A stretch of DNA of 64,000 nucleotides from Strongylocentrotus purpuratus (GCF_000002235.5 NW_022145604.1:27213291-27277290); one strand, 5' to 3'. Positions 1 through 11,305 are shown, counted from the first letter of the stretch. A program made the numbers and translations. Notes: generated by a model not told the origin, from the sequence alone.

Positions 1-42
1 CCCCCCCTCCCCCTCCCCCCCCTCCCCCCCCCCCCCCCCCCC
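1..42. repeat. C-rich low-complexity tract at window edge
   Basis: Almost pure C with two interrupting T positions early on, ending in an unbroken C run. It is one of more than 20 long G/C homopolymers in the window. It may continue leftwards outside the window. Confidence 0.9.
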
Positions 43-474
43 ATTTGCTCTGTACTAACAGCAAAAATCAGACATTTCTGTTTTTGCTAAAGAAATTTTT
101 CAAGCTTAAATGCACGGTAAATATGATTATTACTCTTATGTTTCTATGCAACTCCTGCGTGAAACAAATTTATTCCGTCATCAACAAGTAAGAACATGAA
201 CCATGGAATTGTATGACAGAGCAAGTTGGAGAGGATCTCGAAAGAAATATCACAATATTGCTAATGTATTAGTTATTGGTGACATCTTCACAAAATCTAT
301 AGCTTTCTTACTTTTAATCGGATTTTATTCCAACATTCTTTAATTTGCTTTCCTCTTGTTTTTTACTTTAACTAATACCAGCTAATTATCAGGGTAGACT
401 TCTCCTTTAATAGTTATGTTTATTAACGCGGTATTGTATTGCTCTGGTTTTAGTGGCTATCCTTATCAGGCACT
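43..474. other. Unannotated AT-rich stretch
   Basis: No open frame of note, tRNA-like boxes or terminal repeats were seen here. Nothing can be assigned. Confidence 0.5.
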
Positions 475-600
475 TTGGCTTTCAAGGACTTTCTTCCTAT
501 ATCACAGCATCACCTAGGTGGTGAGTGGCAAAATGCAGATTAATGTCTTGCCTATTGACTTCGGTGTATAGTGGCAAGGATTCGAACCCCGTACTTTGTA
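475..600 (-). mobile_element. tRNA-derived SINE fragment, minus strand
   Basis: Read on the minus strand, a B-box-like GGGGTTCGAATCC (578-590) is followed by the block 'caagacattaatctgcattt' also found in the copies at 19, 39 and 52.7 kb. The A-box side is decayed or lost. It is a partial, old copy of the window's main SINE family. Confidence 0.5.
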
Positions 601-1339
601 ATCGATGAAATGAAATGGTTCACAAAGTATATAGAATAAGTATATATATCAGTACCAGGGGCTAGGCATAGAATTTTTCTAAATTATACGAAATTGTACA
701 CTAGGGCCACAAAAATGGTTGTACAACACAAGTTGCTCAGAAAATGTCACCTCGATCACAAATTTCATACAGTCACCAAATTCCTAAATTTAACCCTGGG
801 CCAAACCTTAACACCAACCCTAACACTTAAACCTTCAACCTATTAAAAGTCTAATCTTTTATAAACCTAATTGCAAAGCTAAACCTTACCATTTATATTT
901 GTGGCTAAATAAAGCTTGAGGAAATTGTCGCCGAAGCTATTCTCGAAAAACAGCAAAAAGTTTCAATGTGAATTGTCTTAACACGTCACCCTATACGCAG
1001 GGGGCACCCGATACCAAATCACCATAAGTTGTATATACGAATATATATATGTGTCAATATTGTATATTTTATATCACGCGCTGTAATAAGGGGAAAGCAT
1101 TATATTGTATAAAGTGTAAATACTGAGGAGATTATGTAACATACATTGTCCAAAGGAAACATTTACCGTCACATTTCTGTTTTGTTAAGATATATTAACT
1201 ATAAAGTAAACGGCTTTCGAATCAAATTTGCATCAGAGTCTGCCTCGTTCTTATCATGTAGATGTATCATTTTTTTTTTGTAGATACGGATTTATGAGAA
1301 AGCATGGGCGTAGGAAGCAGGGGAAATGGGTGGCTGCAT
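601..1339. other. Unannotated AT-rich stretch
   Basis: Contains scattered short motifs, including an irregular run of 'aacCctaacac'-like words near 795-850, but no gene, transposon end or hairpin could be supported. Confidence 0.4.
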
Positions 1340-1410
1340 CCATCGAGAGTGAGAGAGAAGGACGGAGGGAGAGGGAGATAGAGAGAAAGAGAGAGAGAGA
1401 GAGTGCGCGA

Positions 1411-1454
<44 letters not shown>

Positions 1455-1660
1455 GAGAGGGAAAGGGAAAGAGAGGGGAGGGAGAGATAGCGAGTGTGTG
1501 TGTGTGTGTGGTGGTGTGCGTGTGCGTGTGTGTGCGTGTGTGTGTATGCGTGCTTGTGTGTGGGTGTGTGCGTGTGTGTGTGTGAAAGAAAGAGAGAGAG
1601 AGAGAGAGGGGAGAGAAAGGGAGAGAGAGAGAGAGAGAGAAGAAAGAGAAAGGGAGATAG
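1340..1660. repeat. Compound microsatellite (GA)n-(GT)n-(GA)n
   Basis: A GA-rich block (about 1345-1490), a GT-rich block (about 1494-1583) and a second GA-rich block (about 1584-1660) lie directly together. Long open frames on both strands here are only translations of the repeat (Arg/Glu-rich on +, Ser/Leu-rich on -). Confidence 0.95.
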
Positions 1661-1833
1661 GAGAAAAATACGAATATCTAAGTATTATTTCCAAGGAGAA
1701 ACATATAAAAGGGTTGAAAGGCAATTAAAGATGTAACATGAATGACATTAAAATGTATACAATGTAGGTAGATGGGAAAATCAAATAACAAACTACAAAC
1801 CATTTAATTGCATTTGTTGAGACATGAGGACGA

Positions 1834-2022
1834 GGGGGGGGGGGCACTGATTTTCACATGGCTACTGAATAAGGGGGGGGGGGGGTAACGGGAGCTGTCT
1901 TTTCACGATCCTTCCTGCGCCCCTTTTTCTGTATATGCAATGTTCTCTGTCTCTTGTTCCGATTTACTATGCCATGGATGGGGAGGGGGTTATATCCTCC
2001 CCCTCCCGTTTCTACGCCACTG
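1834..2022. mobile_element. Right end of a CAGTGGCGTAGC-type MITE with poly(G) interior
   Basis: Two poly(G) runs (1834-1844 and 1873-1885) precede a C-rich patch and the terminal motif TCTACGCCACTG (2011-2022). That motif is close to the reverse complement of CAGTGGCGTAGC, which starts other copies in the window. The left terminus was not found. Confidence 0.4.
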
Positions 2023-2172
2023 TTAGACGTTGACGCCCATTGACCAGACGCTAATGTACAGTGATAAACTTTTCACGTGAAGTCATTCATGAAAGTCAAG
2101 ATGACACTGCTCTGTCCGATTCATATAGATGGCGCTGTTTAAAAAGACAAAGAGAGAGCTGCGTTTTGGAAA

Positions 2173-2245
2173 GTTTGAGTTTGAGTTTGAGTTTGAGTTT
2201 TGAGTTTATTAACAACAAAAATAATAACAAGTAAAACATAATGTA
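2173..2245 (-). repeat. (TTTGAG)n repeat and A/T-rich tail, possible retroelement 3' end
   Basis: About five TTTGAG units lead into 'tttattaacaacaaaaataa'. Read on the minus strand this is an AT-rich sequence ending in a tandem hexamer, as at the 3' tails of some non-LTR elements. No coding part is visible, so the assignment is tentative. Confidence 0.35.
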
Positions 2246-2460
2246 TCAAGCATGATTACATAAAATATAACAATATAACACAAGATTGATAACATTACAC
2301 ATGAATAATACAAATATTATTTTACAAGTATGTCGTATACAAATGGAATAAAATATTATGTGTACAGTTTTGTTGTTAAAGGGGGTACCAGAAGTTAGCA
2401 CAAGTGCTAGTCGAGTCTGGTTCCCTGTCTTTAGCAAGAATTTTAAAACTATTTTTTTAT

Positions 2461-2462
<2 letters not shown>

Positions 2463-2495
<33 letters not shown>
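2463..2495. repeat. Poly(T) run of 33
   Basis: Uninterrupted T33, the longest A/T homopolymer in the window. It could be the poly(A) of a minus-strand retroposed copy, but nothing recognisable lies beside it. Confidence 0.9.
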
Positions 2496-2498
<3 letters not shown>

Positions 2499-3660
2499 AT
2501 ACTACATTATACACATGTAACATAAACTATATAAGTAAACAAAGAAATAGAATAGTCCTTTAGAAGTATTCCTTACTTAATATACATGGAAGTCAAATGT
2601 GTGTCGACTTCTGTATCAATACCAAACATACAGTAAATAAAAAAATATATCATTATCTAGTGATCTTTTTATAAATTCTCTAACCTGAGATTTCTTTTTG
2701 CCATTTTAAGAAGTTTTAACTTTTGTTTAACTCAAAGTATTTAGATGTTTCGTTAACCCCTTCCGAAAAGTACAGTGTCTGTAATGTTCGTAGGAGCAGT
2801 TAAGGGTATGAGACCTTCAACTCTTAAGAAAAGGTTTATCACCTCATCAGACTCTAAGTATCACATTAATACTGTTATCAAGATGATGCTAAGTCGTAAA
2901 ATTCAGATTTTGCGAAGAGTCATTACTTCATCCACCCTCTAGGAAATTCCATGTAACTAATAGGGGGGGGGGAGGGGTTTGTTTTTTGTTTTAAAATTTT
3001 GTCTGATCAATGATTCTTATTGTTGATTACACAGTGGTTCCTAAATTGTTATACCTCACCATTTTAGTGTAACTATTTCAGTTAAGTCACATGGATTGGA
3101 AAAAAAAAGACCTTGGTGGGTTACAGTTATTTAGTTAATCTTTTTCTTTTCCCGGCATCCATGTGACTCTTTTCCAAATATACTCTTGTTTTGTATTCAA
3201 TGATTTTCTTTGTTTTTGCCAAATAAATAATAATAATGATACTGATAAATCTTTCTTCTGTATTGTTGACGTCGCAACCCCCCCCCCCCCCCCCAAAGTC
3301 GATCAGTAAATTTAATTACTGACGGGGCTATCTCCCATCGAAATAAATCAAAAATGAATAAACTAGTAAATACATGATGTATTGTCCTATTTTAAATGGG
3401 ATATTCCAAGAACCTCCTTGGAGAATCAATAAACGAAAACAAACAAACACAACTTAGTAACATGTACTATTTCATGTAGCTATAAGATAAAGATCAATCC
3501 AACCTTTGCAATTTATAGAATACATTTTTATTGTGATATGAGCTCTATGAATATAAAAGAATAGATCATAGCATGCAGCTTGTGTCTAAGGTGTCTAAAA
3601 ACAAGAAAGGTAAAACAAAAAGGCTGATATGTTCAGACTATTCATGTAGATGAGAGAATG
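2496..3660. other. AT-rich stretch with a poly(C) run, no gene seen
   Basis: Holds a C17 run (3278-3294), a G-rich patch near 2961-2980 and a short 'aataataataatgata' tract near 3223. No convincing coding region or transposon ends. Confidence 0.5.
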
Positions 3661-4048
3661 TTAAAGATAATCTTGAATTCTGTTTTTTTTTTAATGAATT
3701 ATCATAAAATCAAACGAAACTTACATTGAATGTTCAGCAGTAAAAATAAATGTCATTTGCCAAAAGAATTTGGTAAAAAACTTAGGCTAGCTGAGTAATG
3801 AGTATAGAAAGATAAGAAAATCAAGGTTAGTAGCCCCGACACCATTTGCGCGGTCCCATATACATCTTTCTGTGTACAGTGCTTGTTACTTTACCAAGAC
3901 TGAGTCAAATTTATTATGATTTTGATGACTCCAGAACCTTGCAGTACACACCAATACTTTTATGCTACATGATCAACCCTTTCTGATCCATTCCAATTTT
4001 TTTCTTTCACAATGCAATCGCATGACTAGAACTTAACTTTATCTTTAA
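3661..4048 (+). mobile_element. TTAA MITE, type A, copy A1
   Basis: A 388-bp non-autonomous DNA element starting TTAAAGATAATCTTGAATTC and ending in the inverted counterpart (ACTTAACTTTATCTTTAA). Both ends carry TTAA, the expected target duplication. The 3' half carries the shared module running from 'cccatatacatctttctgtg' to 'caatgcaatcgcatga'. No transposase frame is present. It is closest to copy A2, since both share 'gcatgactagaact' where other copies have 'gcatgaccagaact'. Confidence 0.8.
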
Positions 4049-4406
4049 TCCATTCGTCACGCTTGTTACTAGAATACCTTTCAACATTATTTTCCCACCT
4101 TTTTTAATAGCATACATTTTTTTACAGCACATCTTCCGAGGTCCGCAAATTATTAACACGTTCCTCACATTGAACGTTGAAAAAAAAACCCAGATACATG
4201 CATGATTGTTAGATGATCTTCCTTCGTAAATGATGTTACCCCCTCCGACCCGTGTCTCACCCGCCGAACCCCCAAGGGAGCCATTATTTTTCTTTCTAGA
4301 TAGCAGTGGACCCACATGAATTATTCGGAGAATATTCGCGCACATTTAACGACCTCTCAAGCTGGATACTATTGTCTCTGTCGGTATAACTATTGAGATA
4401 AAGATA
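4049..4406. other. Spacer between two MITE copies
   Basis: About 360 bp of unique-looking sequence. A minus-strand open frame here runs into the MITE end and has no recognisable features. Confidence 0.4.
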
Positions 4407-4799
4407 TTAAAGATAAACTTGAGTTCTGGTTATAAAAAAAGAAAATTAATTCTCACAGAATCAAACGAAACTTACAATGGATGTTCAAGATTACAAATAA
4501 ATGTCATTTGCCGAACGATTTTGGTAGAAAATGTATAATGGCTGAGTAGTGAGCATAGAAAGATAAAGAAATCAAGGTGTCGAGCCCCGACACCATTTTG
4601 TGTAGTCCCATATACATTCTTCGGTGTACAGTGCTTGTTACATTACCAAGACTGGACTAAATTTATTATGATTTTGATGACTCCAGAACCTTGCAGTACA
4701 CACCAATACTTACATGCTACATGATCAACTTTTCTGATCCATTCCACACCTTTTCTTTCACAATGCAATCGCATGACTAGAACTCAACTTTATCTTTAA
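4407..4799 (+). mobile_element. TTAA MITE, type A, copy A2
   Basis: 393 bp, in the same orientation as A1 and very similar along its whole length. Ends are TTAAAGATAAACTTGAGTTC and the inverted form ending TTTATCTTTAA. It is a clean full-length representative of the type-A element. Confidence 0.85.
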
Positions 4800-5449
4800 G
4801 AATATTTCAAGTCATGCGGAAAGGGCTTCATACTCCGATCTGTTTGGTAAATTGGATATGGAATAAGGATGAAATATAAACAATTGATTTTGGCATCAAA
4901 CGTAACTCAAGTAATGGCTGGGGCATTTTACATTTGATAAATCATTTCAACCATTTCCCCGAACAGATTTTGTTCGGGGCCGGTTGGCTTATATAGCTAT
5001 ATAAGCATAGTACAGCTGGCGAATGACCGTTGGGTTAGTAGTGTCGTATATGTATCATGTCCATATATAAAGTGGATTTTCATAAAGGACACAATTGTTC
5101 CAAATTGCCAGAATCAACTTGATAAAGCAAGATCATTGTTTTCACAATGAGTGATACATAGAGATGGGAGGGGGAGGAGGGGAATATGAAGGATCGGGGG
5201 TCAGGGGTTAAACAAGAAAGAGGAGACAGGGAGAGGGCGGAAAGACTGGATACAGACAATAATTATAAGGTATACGACATATGCACTTGCGACGATTGCT
5301 CAGCGGTATATTAACCATGCCAACCGAATTCCTATCTTGCCGAACAAATAGCTTTGACTGTTCCTACCACTAAACCAAACCCGAATTGCAACTCTAAACT
5401 TAACCCTGCATTTTTTTAACGAAATAAAGCACTGAACAACTGTCTGAGG
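4800..5449. other. Unannotated stretch between MITE and minisatellite
   Basis: A G-rich patch lies at about 5165-5250. No supported gene. The minus-strand open frame that reaches this stretch comes from the adjoining GA repeat. Confidence 0.4.
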
Positions 5450-5460
5450 GAGGGCGGAGG

Positions 5461-5549
5461 GAGGGAGAGGAATGGAGAGGGGAGGGCGAGGAATGGAGAG
5501 GGGAGAGCGAGGAATGGAGAGGGGAGAGAGAGGAATGGAGAGGGGAGGA
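5461..5549. repeat. ~21-bp minisatellite, four units
   Basis: Four near-identical units with core 'aggaatggagaggggagggc'. Units are 21-22 bp and differ at one or two positions in the last bases. The array sits at the left edge of a longer purine-rich block. Confidence 0.85.
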
Positions 5550-5554
5550 ACATA

Positions 5555-5609
5555 GAGAAAGAAAGAAAGAAAGAACGATAGAGAGAGAGCGAGAAAGAGA
5601 GATAGAAAG

Positions 5610-5681
<72 letters not shown>
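5555..5681. repeat. Compound (GAAA)n-(GA)n-(TA)n-(GA)n microsatellite
   Basis: GAAA units are followed by a (TA) tract at about 5611-5632 and (GA)n to about 5681. All reading frames in the block are repeat translations. Confidence 0.95.
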
Positions 5682-5683
<2 letters not shown>

Positions 5684-5689
5684 GGTGAG

Positions 5690-6235
5690 ACGGGGGGAGG
5701 GGAGGAGGGGTGAGCATATTAACAAATCAAATATGCATGATATAAGGGAGTTGGAGAGATCGATCACGAGAGAGAAAGATATTTACCAAAAAAAAATGGG
5801 CAGAGACAGAGGGAGAGAGACAGGGGCAGAAAGGGATTGAATGCTGGTGAAGATACAGAGGAAGGTAACAAAAATAGTGGCAATAAAATGTCGAAGGGTA
5901 CTTCGCTTGATATACGATGAGGAAAATAAATATATAAATACATCAAACATTAGCCATACATCATATCCGATGTACCGCTTGACAAAAGGAAATGAATTCG
6001 AGAAAATTGATTTATAGATCAATAAGGATTCAATTTACGAAGGATGTCCGCAGGCAGACAAGTAGACATTCATGCACATACAAATACAAGTCGGGTTTAA
6101 TCTTGGCTCTTCAAAGATCCTTTTGTTAAGGGTGATACAAGGTAATTTAAGTTCTTATCATAGAATCATTTTTTTGGAGATACTGGCTTATTGTTTACAA
6201 AGAATTATAGATCAGCTCCTTTTACCAGTTATATA
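5690..6235. other. Unannotated stretch with scattered GA-rich patches
   Basis: GA-rich patch at 5768-5835. No gene or transposon ends recognised. Confidence 0.4.
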
Positions 6236-6450
6236 CAAGAACAATAATGATAATGATATTAGTAACAACAACAATATAAATAATAATAGGCCTATACTAC
6301 TAATAATAACTATAATAAATAATAATACAAATAATGCATAATAAATATAAATAATAATTATAATAGAACTAATAATGATAGTGAAGAATAATGATAATAA
6401 TAACAATGAAGAAGTATTTCTTATAAAGCGCTCAATTAGCAGTTAAACGA
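6236..6450 (-). repeat. AAT/ATT-rich microsatellite with SINE-like 3' tail (minus)
   Basis: A long imperfect ATT-rich tract. Read on the minus strand it follows 'gagcgctttataagaaat', which resembles the pre-tail motif of the 39-kb SINE ('gcgctatacaagaact' before ATT repeats). It may be an expanded tail of an old SINE or LINE copy; the body is not recognisable. Confidence 0.4.
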
Positions 6451-6668
6451 CCAAATCGCTGACAGTATCATTTTCGTTTGGCACTACCGTATGGTGCCGT
6501 TGAAAATGTTGATGTAATTTTCTTTGATTCCAGAATTTTTTTCCCGTCCTTTTCTCGAAATCATGATAATCCTAAAGTGATTGATAAGCAATATAGGCCT
6601 CGTAATAAGTGAAGATGAATTGGAAGATGAAATGGATTAGGCCTGAGTCATGTCGGGATTTTCATAAA

Positions 6669-6705
6669 CCGGGTCCCGACGGCCTTGCACCGATCGGGAC
6701 CCGGT
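6669..6705. repeat. GC-rich hairpin at left end of the fold-back structure
   Basis: CCGGGTCCCGA pairs perfectly with TCGGGACCCGG across a short loop. This is an 11-bp stem in otherwise AT-rich DNA. Confidence 0.8.
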
Positions 6706-8262
6706 GTCCCGAAATCAGCTCGCAGGATTTGTCACTTGCCTCTATAAAAAGCGCATATCATCAGTATGTCCCTTAAAAGTGACCTTTTTTATCAGTCAAA
6801 TAAATCAACACATGCATACCTCGGCACAGACTGGTATATTCTTCCATTTGACATTATTTTTCATCCATGATTGGCGATGTTTAGTGGCATTATCGTGCCT
6901 CTAAAAATAAAAAAAACTCGAGCAAAAATATAAAGACTACATTCGAGCCGCCATTTTGATTTATGCAGGTTGAATAAATCGGGTCAAAGAATATGAATGT
7001 TAGAATAATAAAACGGCTTTCTAAAAAATTCTTCTTTACAACATACCGATCAAATAATTTGTTAAAGACAAAGAAATATTTATCTCCTATTTTAAACATC
7101 GCATGCTTTTTTTTAAAAGCTGAAAATTACTTGGTAATCACAACAAGAAGTTTCGATACGGACAGCTGTTGCAAGGCAAGTTCAGACTAGTCACGGAAAA
7201 ATGCGCAGTGCACCTCTTAGCTGTAATGCGTGCCAGACCGAATCAAAACAAATATACTTGATCGTAACAAAAAATCATTCTAAACTACGAGAGCACAATT
7301 GGAAAGAGAACTACTGCTCAAAATTACCATAATCAGATACATTACTTGGACAAAGAATTCAATAATCGCCCAAGAAATGCCACAGAAAATGTGATAATCG
7401 AGGAGTAACTGGGTACATTTTTATCGCAAGGGGCCTTCTGCAAATACTCGAATACTTTGTTATACTGCTTTTACCGTAGAGGGCGGTATTTGTTTTCGAT
7501 CTAGCCTCGTGTTCAATTTAAACACGTGTAATTCAGAGCAGAAGGCCTATTCCGATAATGATTGTACCTATAGTAACTCCTTAAATATCACTGTTTCTGT
7601 GGCTTTTCTTGGACAACTATTGTATTCTTCCTCCAAGATATGTATCTGCTTACGATAATTTTGAGTAGTTGTCTTTCCAATTGTGCTCTCGTAGTTTTTA
7701 ATGATTTTTTCTCGTTACGATCACGTCTTTGTTTGGGTTCGTTCTGGCACGCATTACAGCTAACGACGAGGAACACTGCGCATTTTTCCGAGACTAGTCT
7801 GAACTTGCCTTGCAACAGCTATCCGTATCGAAACTTTTTGTGATTACTAAGTAATTTTCAGCTTTTAAAAGAAGCATGCGGTGTTCAAAATCAAAGAAAA
7901 AATATATATTTTGTCTTTTAAAAATTATTCGATCGGTATGTTGCAAAGAAATACTTTTTAGAAGGCCGTTTTATTATTCAAACATTAATGTTTCTTTCAA
8001 CCTGATTTAATTATCCTGCCGAGAGACCCGGCCAGTATAGCAGCTAGCTAGCAGCTGGCAACAACAACCCCATGGGTCGAACTGCTTTGCAACCCATATT
8101 TATATCAGCAGTTCGGATTGATTCAGGATGAGCTAGAATATGATTAATTGGTAACAATTAAATACTTAAGTTTTAAGGTGGAATGATTTTAGTGGTGTGC
8201 AAAACTGCAATTTCTTACATGTTTCATTATTTTTTTCGGAGCGTCGGTTCTCAAAAACGAAA

Positions 8263-8293
8263 CCGGGACCCGACGGCAACGGTCGGGTCCCGG
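8263..8293. repeat. GC-rich hairpin at right end of the fold-back structure
   Basis: CCGGGACCCGAC pairs perfectly with GTCGGGTCCCGG around a 7-base loop. It is the counterpart of the hairpin at the left end. Confidence 0.8.
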
Positions 8294-8375
8294 TGTGATC
8301 GACCGTACCGACTCAAGCCTAAAATGGATCCCTCTCGCACGATGGCCGCCCCCAGATGTAGACGGACCCACGCGT

Positions 8376-8900
8376 TTAAAGGGATGGTTCGGTTTCGTTA
8401 AAAGTGATAGTTTGTAAGCATTCTCATTTTGTTAATCCCTTGTGAATATACAGGTATATCATTGCAGAAATGTCAAAATTAAAATAAATCCTTTTAGAAT
8501 GCTCTCATATTTCAAATATGGCGAGAAAGAACGCTCAACTTTGCACCCATTTTTGGTGCCCCATAACCTCGTGCAGAATTTGCATCGTATGCAAATTAGC
8601 TGAAATTCATATACACCGCACTAAAAAGTGTTGAAAGGGATAATACACACGTATGACATATAACAATAATTTTGGTCCAATTTTGTAAGCCATTTCTTGA
8701 TATTAAAAATGTGAGATAATTTGGAGGGCAACCTTTTTCAGTGATCATTATAATTATTCCAAACTAAATGAATAGAACAAGAAAGCTCACAAATAAGTGT
8801 TCACCTTTACCAGAAATCAACCTTCTCTTCAATAGATCTTTGATATGAAAATGCTATGGGATTTCAACACTCGACGAGTCCCTACTGTACGATATCTACC
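8376..8900 (+). mobile_element. Possible TTAA MITE with only the left end visible
   Basis: Begins TTAAAGGGATGGTTCGG, close to the F-type end at 59.2 kb (TTAAAGGGATAGTTGAG). No matching inverted right end was found in the next ~600 bp, so the right boundary is a guess. Confidence 0.3.
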
Positions 8901-10141
8901 AGGAACATCAAAAGAAAATAACTTGTTTTCAACATTATGAAGAAAATTTAATCTCTGCGCCCTGATTAGAATTCATAGATTCGGATCTCGGTTATAGATA
9001 TTCTTATATGATGCCTTCGGCCGTGAGTTGGGGGAAAACCCCTAATCCACCCCCGTGAATAAGAAACAACGCGTCGAGAAGCACCAGGAAATGTTTGTTT
9101 TGTACGGTTTGACGAGAATGACCGGTCCTAGATAATCCTATGGGTAATCAGATTTTTGTTTTTTGTATTTGGTTAAATCGATTTTGTGTAAAATACAATA
9201 CATGTAATAGCTTGATGGTTGAACACCCCTCCCCCCCCCCCATTCCATCTTCGTTCAGGAAAGAAAACAATCCCAGGGCTCTCATGAGTAATACATTGTA
9301 TATCGGTCCGTATTTCTTTAACATATCATTGTTTCCATCAACACTTTCGAGATAAACCCTGTACAATTGAATAAATATTCTTGCCGAGATCAATGCACGT
9401 ACGTCTCAAAAAATGATGAAAGAATCATACTGAAATCTGGGAAGCTGCCCCCCCCCCCCCCCCCCCCCGTGAGAGGGTACAGACCGCGTCTCTGTTAAAT
9501 TCTGTCAACAGGTCGGTCATGAAGCGATGACTAAGATGTTTAGAATCAAAATATGGGCAGTCCATCATAATTCTCCAATTTCATGTTTATGTTCGTATAT
9601 TCCGCATCCCCTCTCCTCTCCTCTCCATCCAATCCCGATTATCATGTTCAAGTTCATCATAGGCTGTGCACGTACCATGTTGTTTCAAGATATAGCCACG
9701 TGTTTTGAATAAAGTTTTCTTTATTACAGCCCGGGGTCCTTAGCGAGCGAGGCTTCATTACGTCGCTCTTGATTACGCCTGGAGATAAACAATTACGTGA
9801 CACGAAAACCAAGCCGTTTTGAGGGTTGTTATTAAAAATATATATCGACACCCTTCTACAACATAGGAGCTGTACGGGGGGTTTTAAAGGTTAAACTTAG
9901 GTTGTGGTGGATCTGCTTTTCATGAAGAGAAACCGATTAATATGCATGTTAGTATGTTCTCTATCCAGTAAATGGATTGGGACACCACATACTAAGAAAT
10001 AAAATAATCATATATTTAGAACTGGAGTGATTATTATCACACAACAAAAGCATCACTCGGCAAGAGTAAGGTATCGGGAGATTAGTTTGTTTCCCAAACG
10101 TTGTCAGTTAGCACGCGATACTGGACACATCTGTTCTAAAA
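8901..10141. other. Unannotated stretch with poly(C) runs
   Basis: C11 run near 9231 and a C21 run at 9448-9468, the longest in the window after the left edge. Short open frames show no recognisable domain. Confidence 0.5.
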
Positions 10142-10351
10142 TACAGTGAAACTTGTGCGATGTACATGTGCATGTATAAAGACCACTCAAGGGAGACAAA
10201 AGAGTGGTCTTTTTAGGCAGGTGGTCTTTATGTGCAGGTTCATTTAATGCATGGTTGAATGAGAAACAGATTCAAGGGATACAAGTAATGTAGTCTCCAT
10301 TGATATCTGGTCTTTTGTATGCAGGTGGTCGCTAAAGCAGGTTTGACTGTA
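10142..10351 (+). mobile_element. TA-flanked MITE (mariner-like target)
   Basis: Begins TA|CAGTGAAACTTG and ends CAGGTTTGACTG|TA, giving imperfect terminal inverted repeats flanked by TA as in Tc1/mariner insertions. The interior has several 'gaccac' and 'gtggtct' words in both orientations (10176-10331), so the element can fold extensively. About 206 bp, no coding capacity. Confidence 0.6.
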
Positions 10352-10599
10352 TAACTTTATTTGATGTTTGACTACATCAAAGCTTTCTTTGGCTGTCACG
10401 AATATATTCATCAGATTATACTACATTAATTTTGTCGATGCATGGGTAAGGTCTCCTGGACTTACCCAAGTTATAAGAAAAATATTTCTTCACATGATAA
10501 TCCATAAACAAACGTATTTGCAATGGTCCCCTAAAAGTATATTTACAAAGATATTGATATGAATAACCGATATTACATTTGAGTTATGTAATCAAAATC

Positions 10600-10745
10600 A
10601 AGAAAGGAGAAGAAGACGAAGAAACAAAAGAAGAAGAAGTAAGAAGAAAACGAAAAATAAAAAGAAGAAGGAGAGGAGGGAAAAGAAGAAAAAAGTAGAA
10701 CAAGGAGAAGAAAGTAAAGAATAAAAAAGAAAGAAAGACATCTAT
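10600..10745. repeat. GAA-rich polypurine tract
   Basis: About 145 bp of nearly pure purine on the + strand. The Phe/Ser-rich minus-strand frame is its translation. Confidence 0.9.
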
Positions 10746-10913
10746 ATAGCAAACTGAAACCAATAAAGAAACACATCAATCAATCAATAAACAACATGCA
10801 TCAACATACATACACATGGTGGAACGAAGCATTTTAAACATTTTTATTTCGTCACTGCCATCATGAACACAAATGGAGACCCGCTCTGACAAATTTAAAC
10901 GAAGAAGACGTGT

Positions 10914-11305
10914 TTAAAGAGAACGTTGGGTTCTGGGAAGAGGTGACATATAATTTGTGAGCGTTATCATTGTATTATGCAAATGTGGAAGAAGATCAGA
11001 GAAAAAAATATTCCCTGAAAAGCATGGCTCTTCAAATGCCTGAATATTCTAAATATGGCATGTAGCATCATACAAATCGGGACGGATTGGTATGGCACAT
11101 GTTCGTGTAGTCCCATATACATCTTTCTGTGTACAGTGCTTCTAACTTTACCAAGACTGGGCCATATTTCTTATCATTCTTATGATTCCAGAACCTTGCA
11201 GTACACACCAATACCTATATGCTAGACGATCAACCTTTTCTGATCGATTCCACAACGTTTCTTTCACAATGCAATCGCATGACCAGACCTCCACTTTATC
11301 TTTAA
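10914..11305 (+). mobile_element. TTAA MITE, type B, copy B1
   Basis: TTAAAGAGAACGTTGGGTTC starts a ~390-bp element whose 3' half is the type-A module ('cccatatacatctttctgtg' onward) but whose 5' half differs ('gagcgttatcattg', 'agcatggctcttcaaatgcc'). It ends CCACTTTATCTTTAA. An imperfect 25-bp direct repeat flanks it. Confidence 0.75.

Larger units (their letters stand above)
6640..8322. repeat. 1.7-kb inverted-repeat (fold-back) structure
   Basis: The inner arms (6964-7442 and 7538-8007) are inverted copies of about 475 bp with many mismatches and small indels, around a ~95-bp spacer (7443-7537). The outer ends are also inverted relatives: 'taggcctgagtc' near 6638 against 'gactcaagccta' near 8310. 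Each outer end carries its own GC-rich hairpin. The segments between outer ends and inner arms (about 6715-6960 and 8010-8240) do not match. It could be a fold-back DNA transposon or a head-to-head pair of one element. No coding sequence was recognised. Confidence 0.75.

Noticed and set aside
1228-1736. Overlapping long open frames on both strands (Arg/Glu-rich and Ser/Leu-rich)
   Set aside because: They are translations of the compound GA/GT microsatellite; every frame stays open because the repeat lacks stop codons.
2246-2437. Short minus-strand frame as the end of a LINE ORF
   Set aside because: It lies beside a possible retroelement tail but shows no reverse transcriptase or endonuclease motif.
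4007-4345. 112-codon minus-strand frame
   Set aside because: Starts in spacer and ends in MITE A1; no recognisable domain.
5461-5549. CRISPR-like array
   Set aside because: Units are contiguous 21-22-bp repeats without spacers, in a eukaryotic sequence.
6964-8007. LTR pair of a retrovirus-like element
   Set aside because: The two arms are inverted, not direct, and only a 95-bp spacer lies between them. No retroviral or LTR-element parts were seen anywhere in the window.
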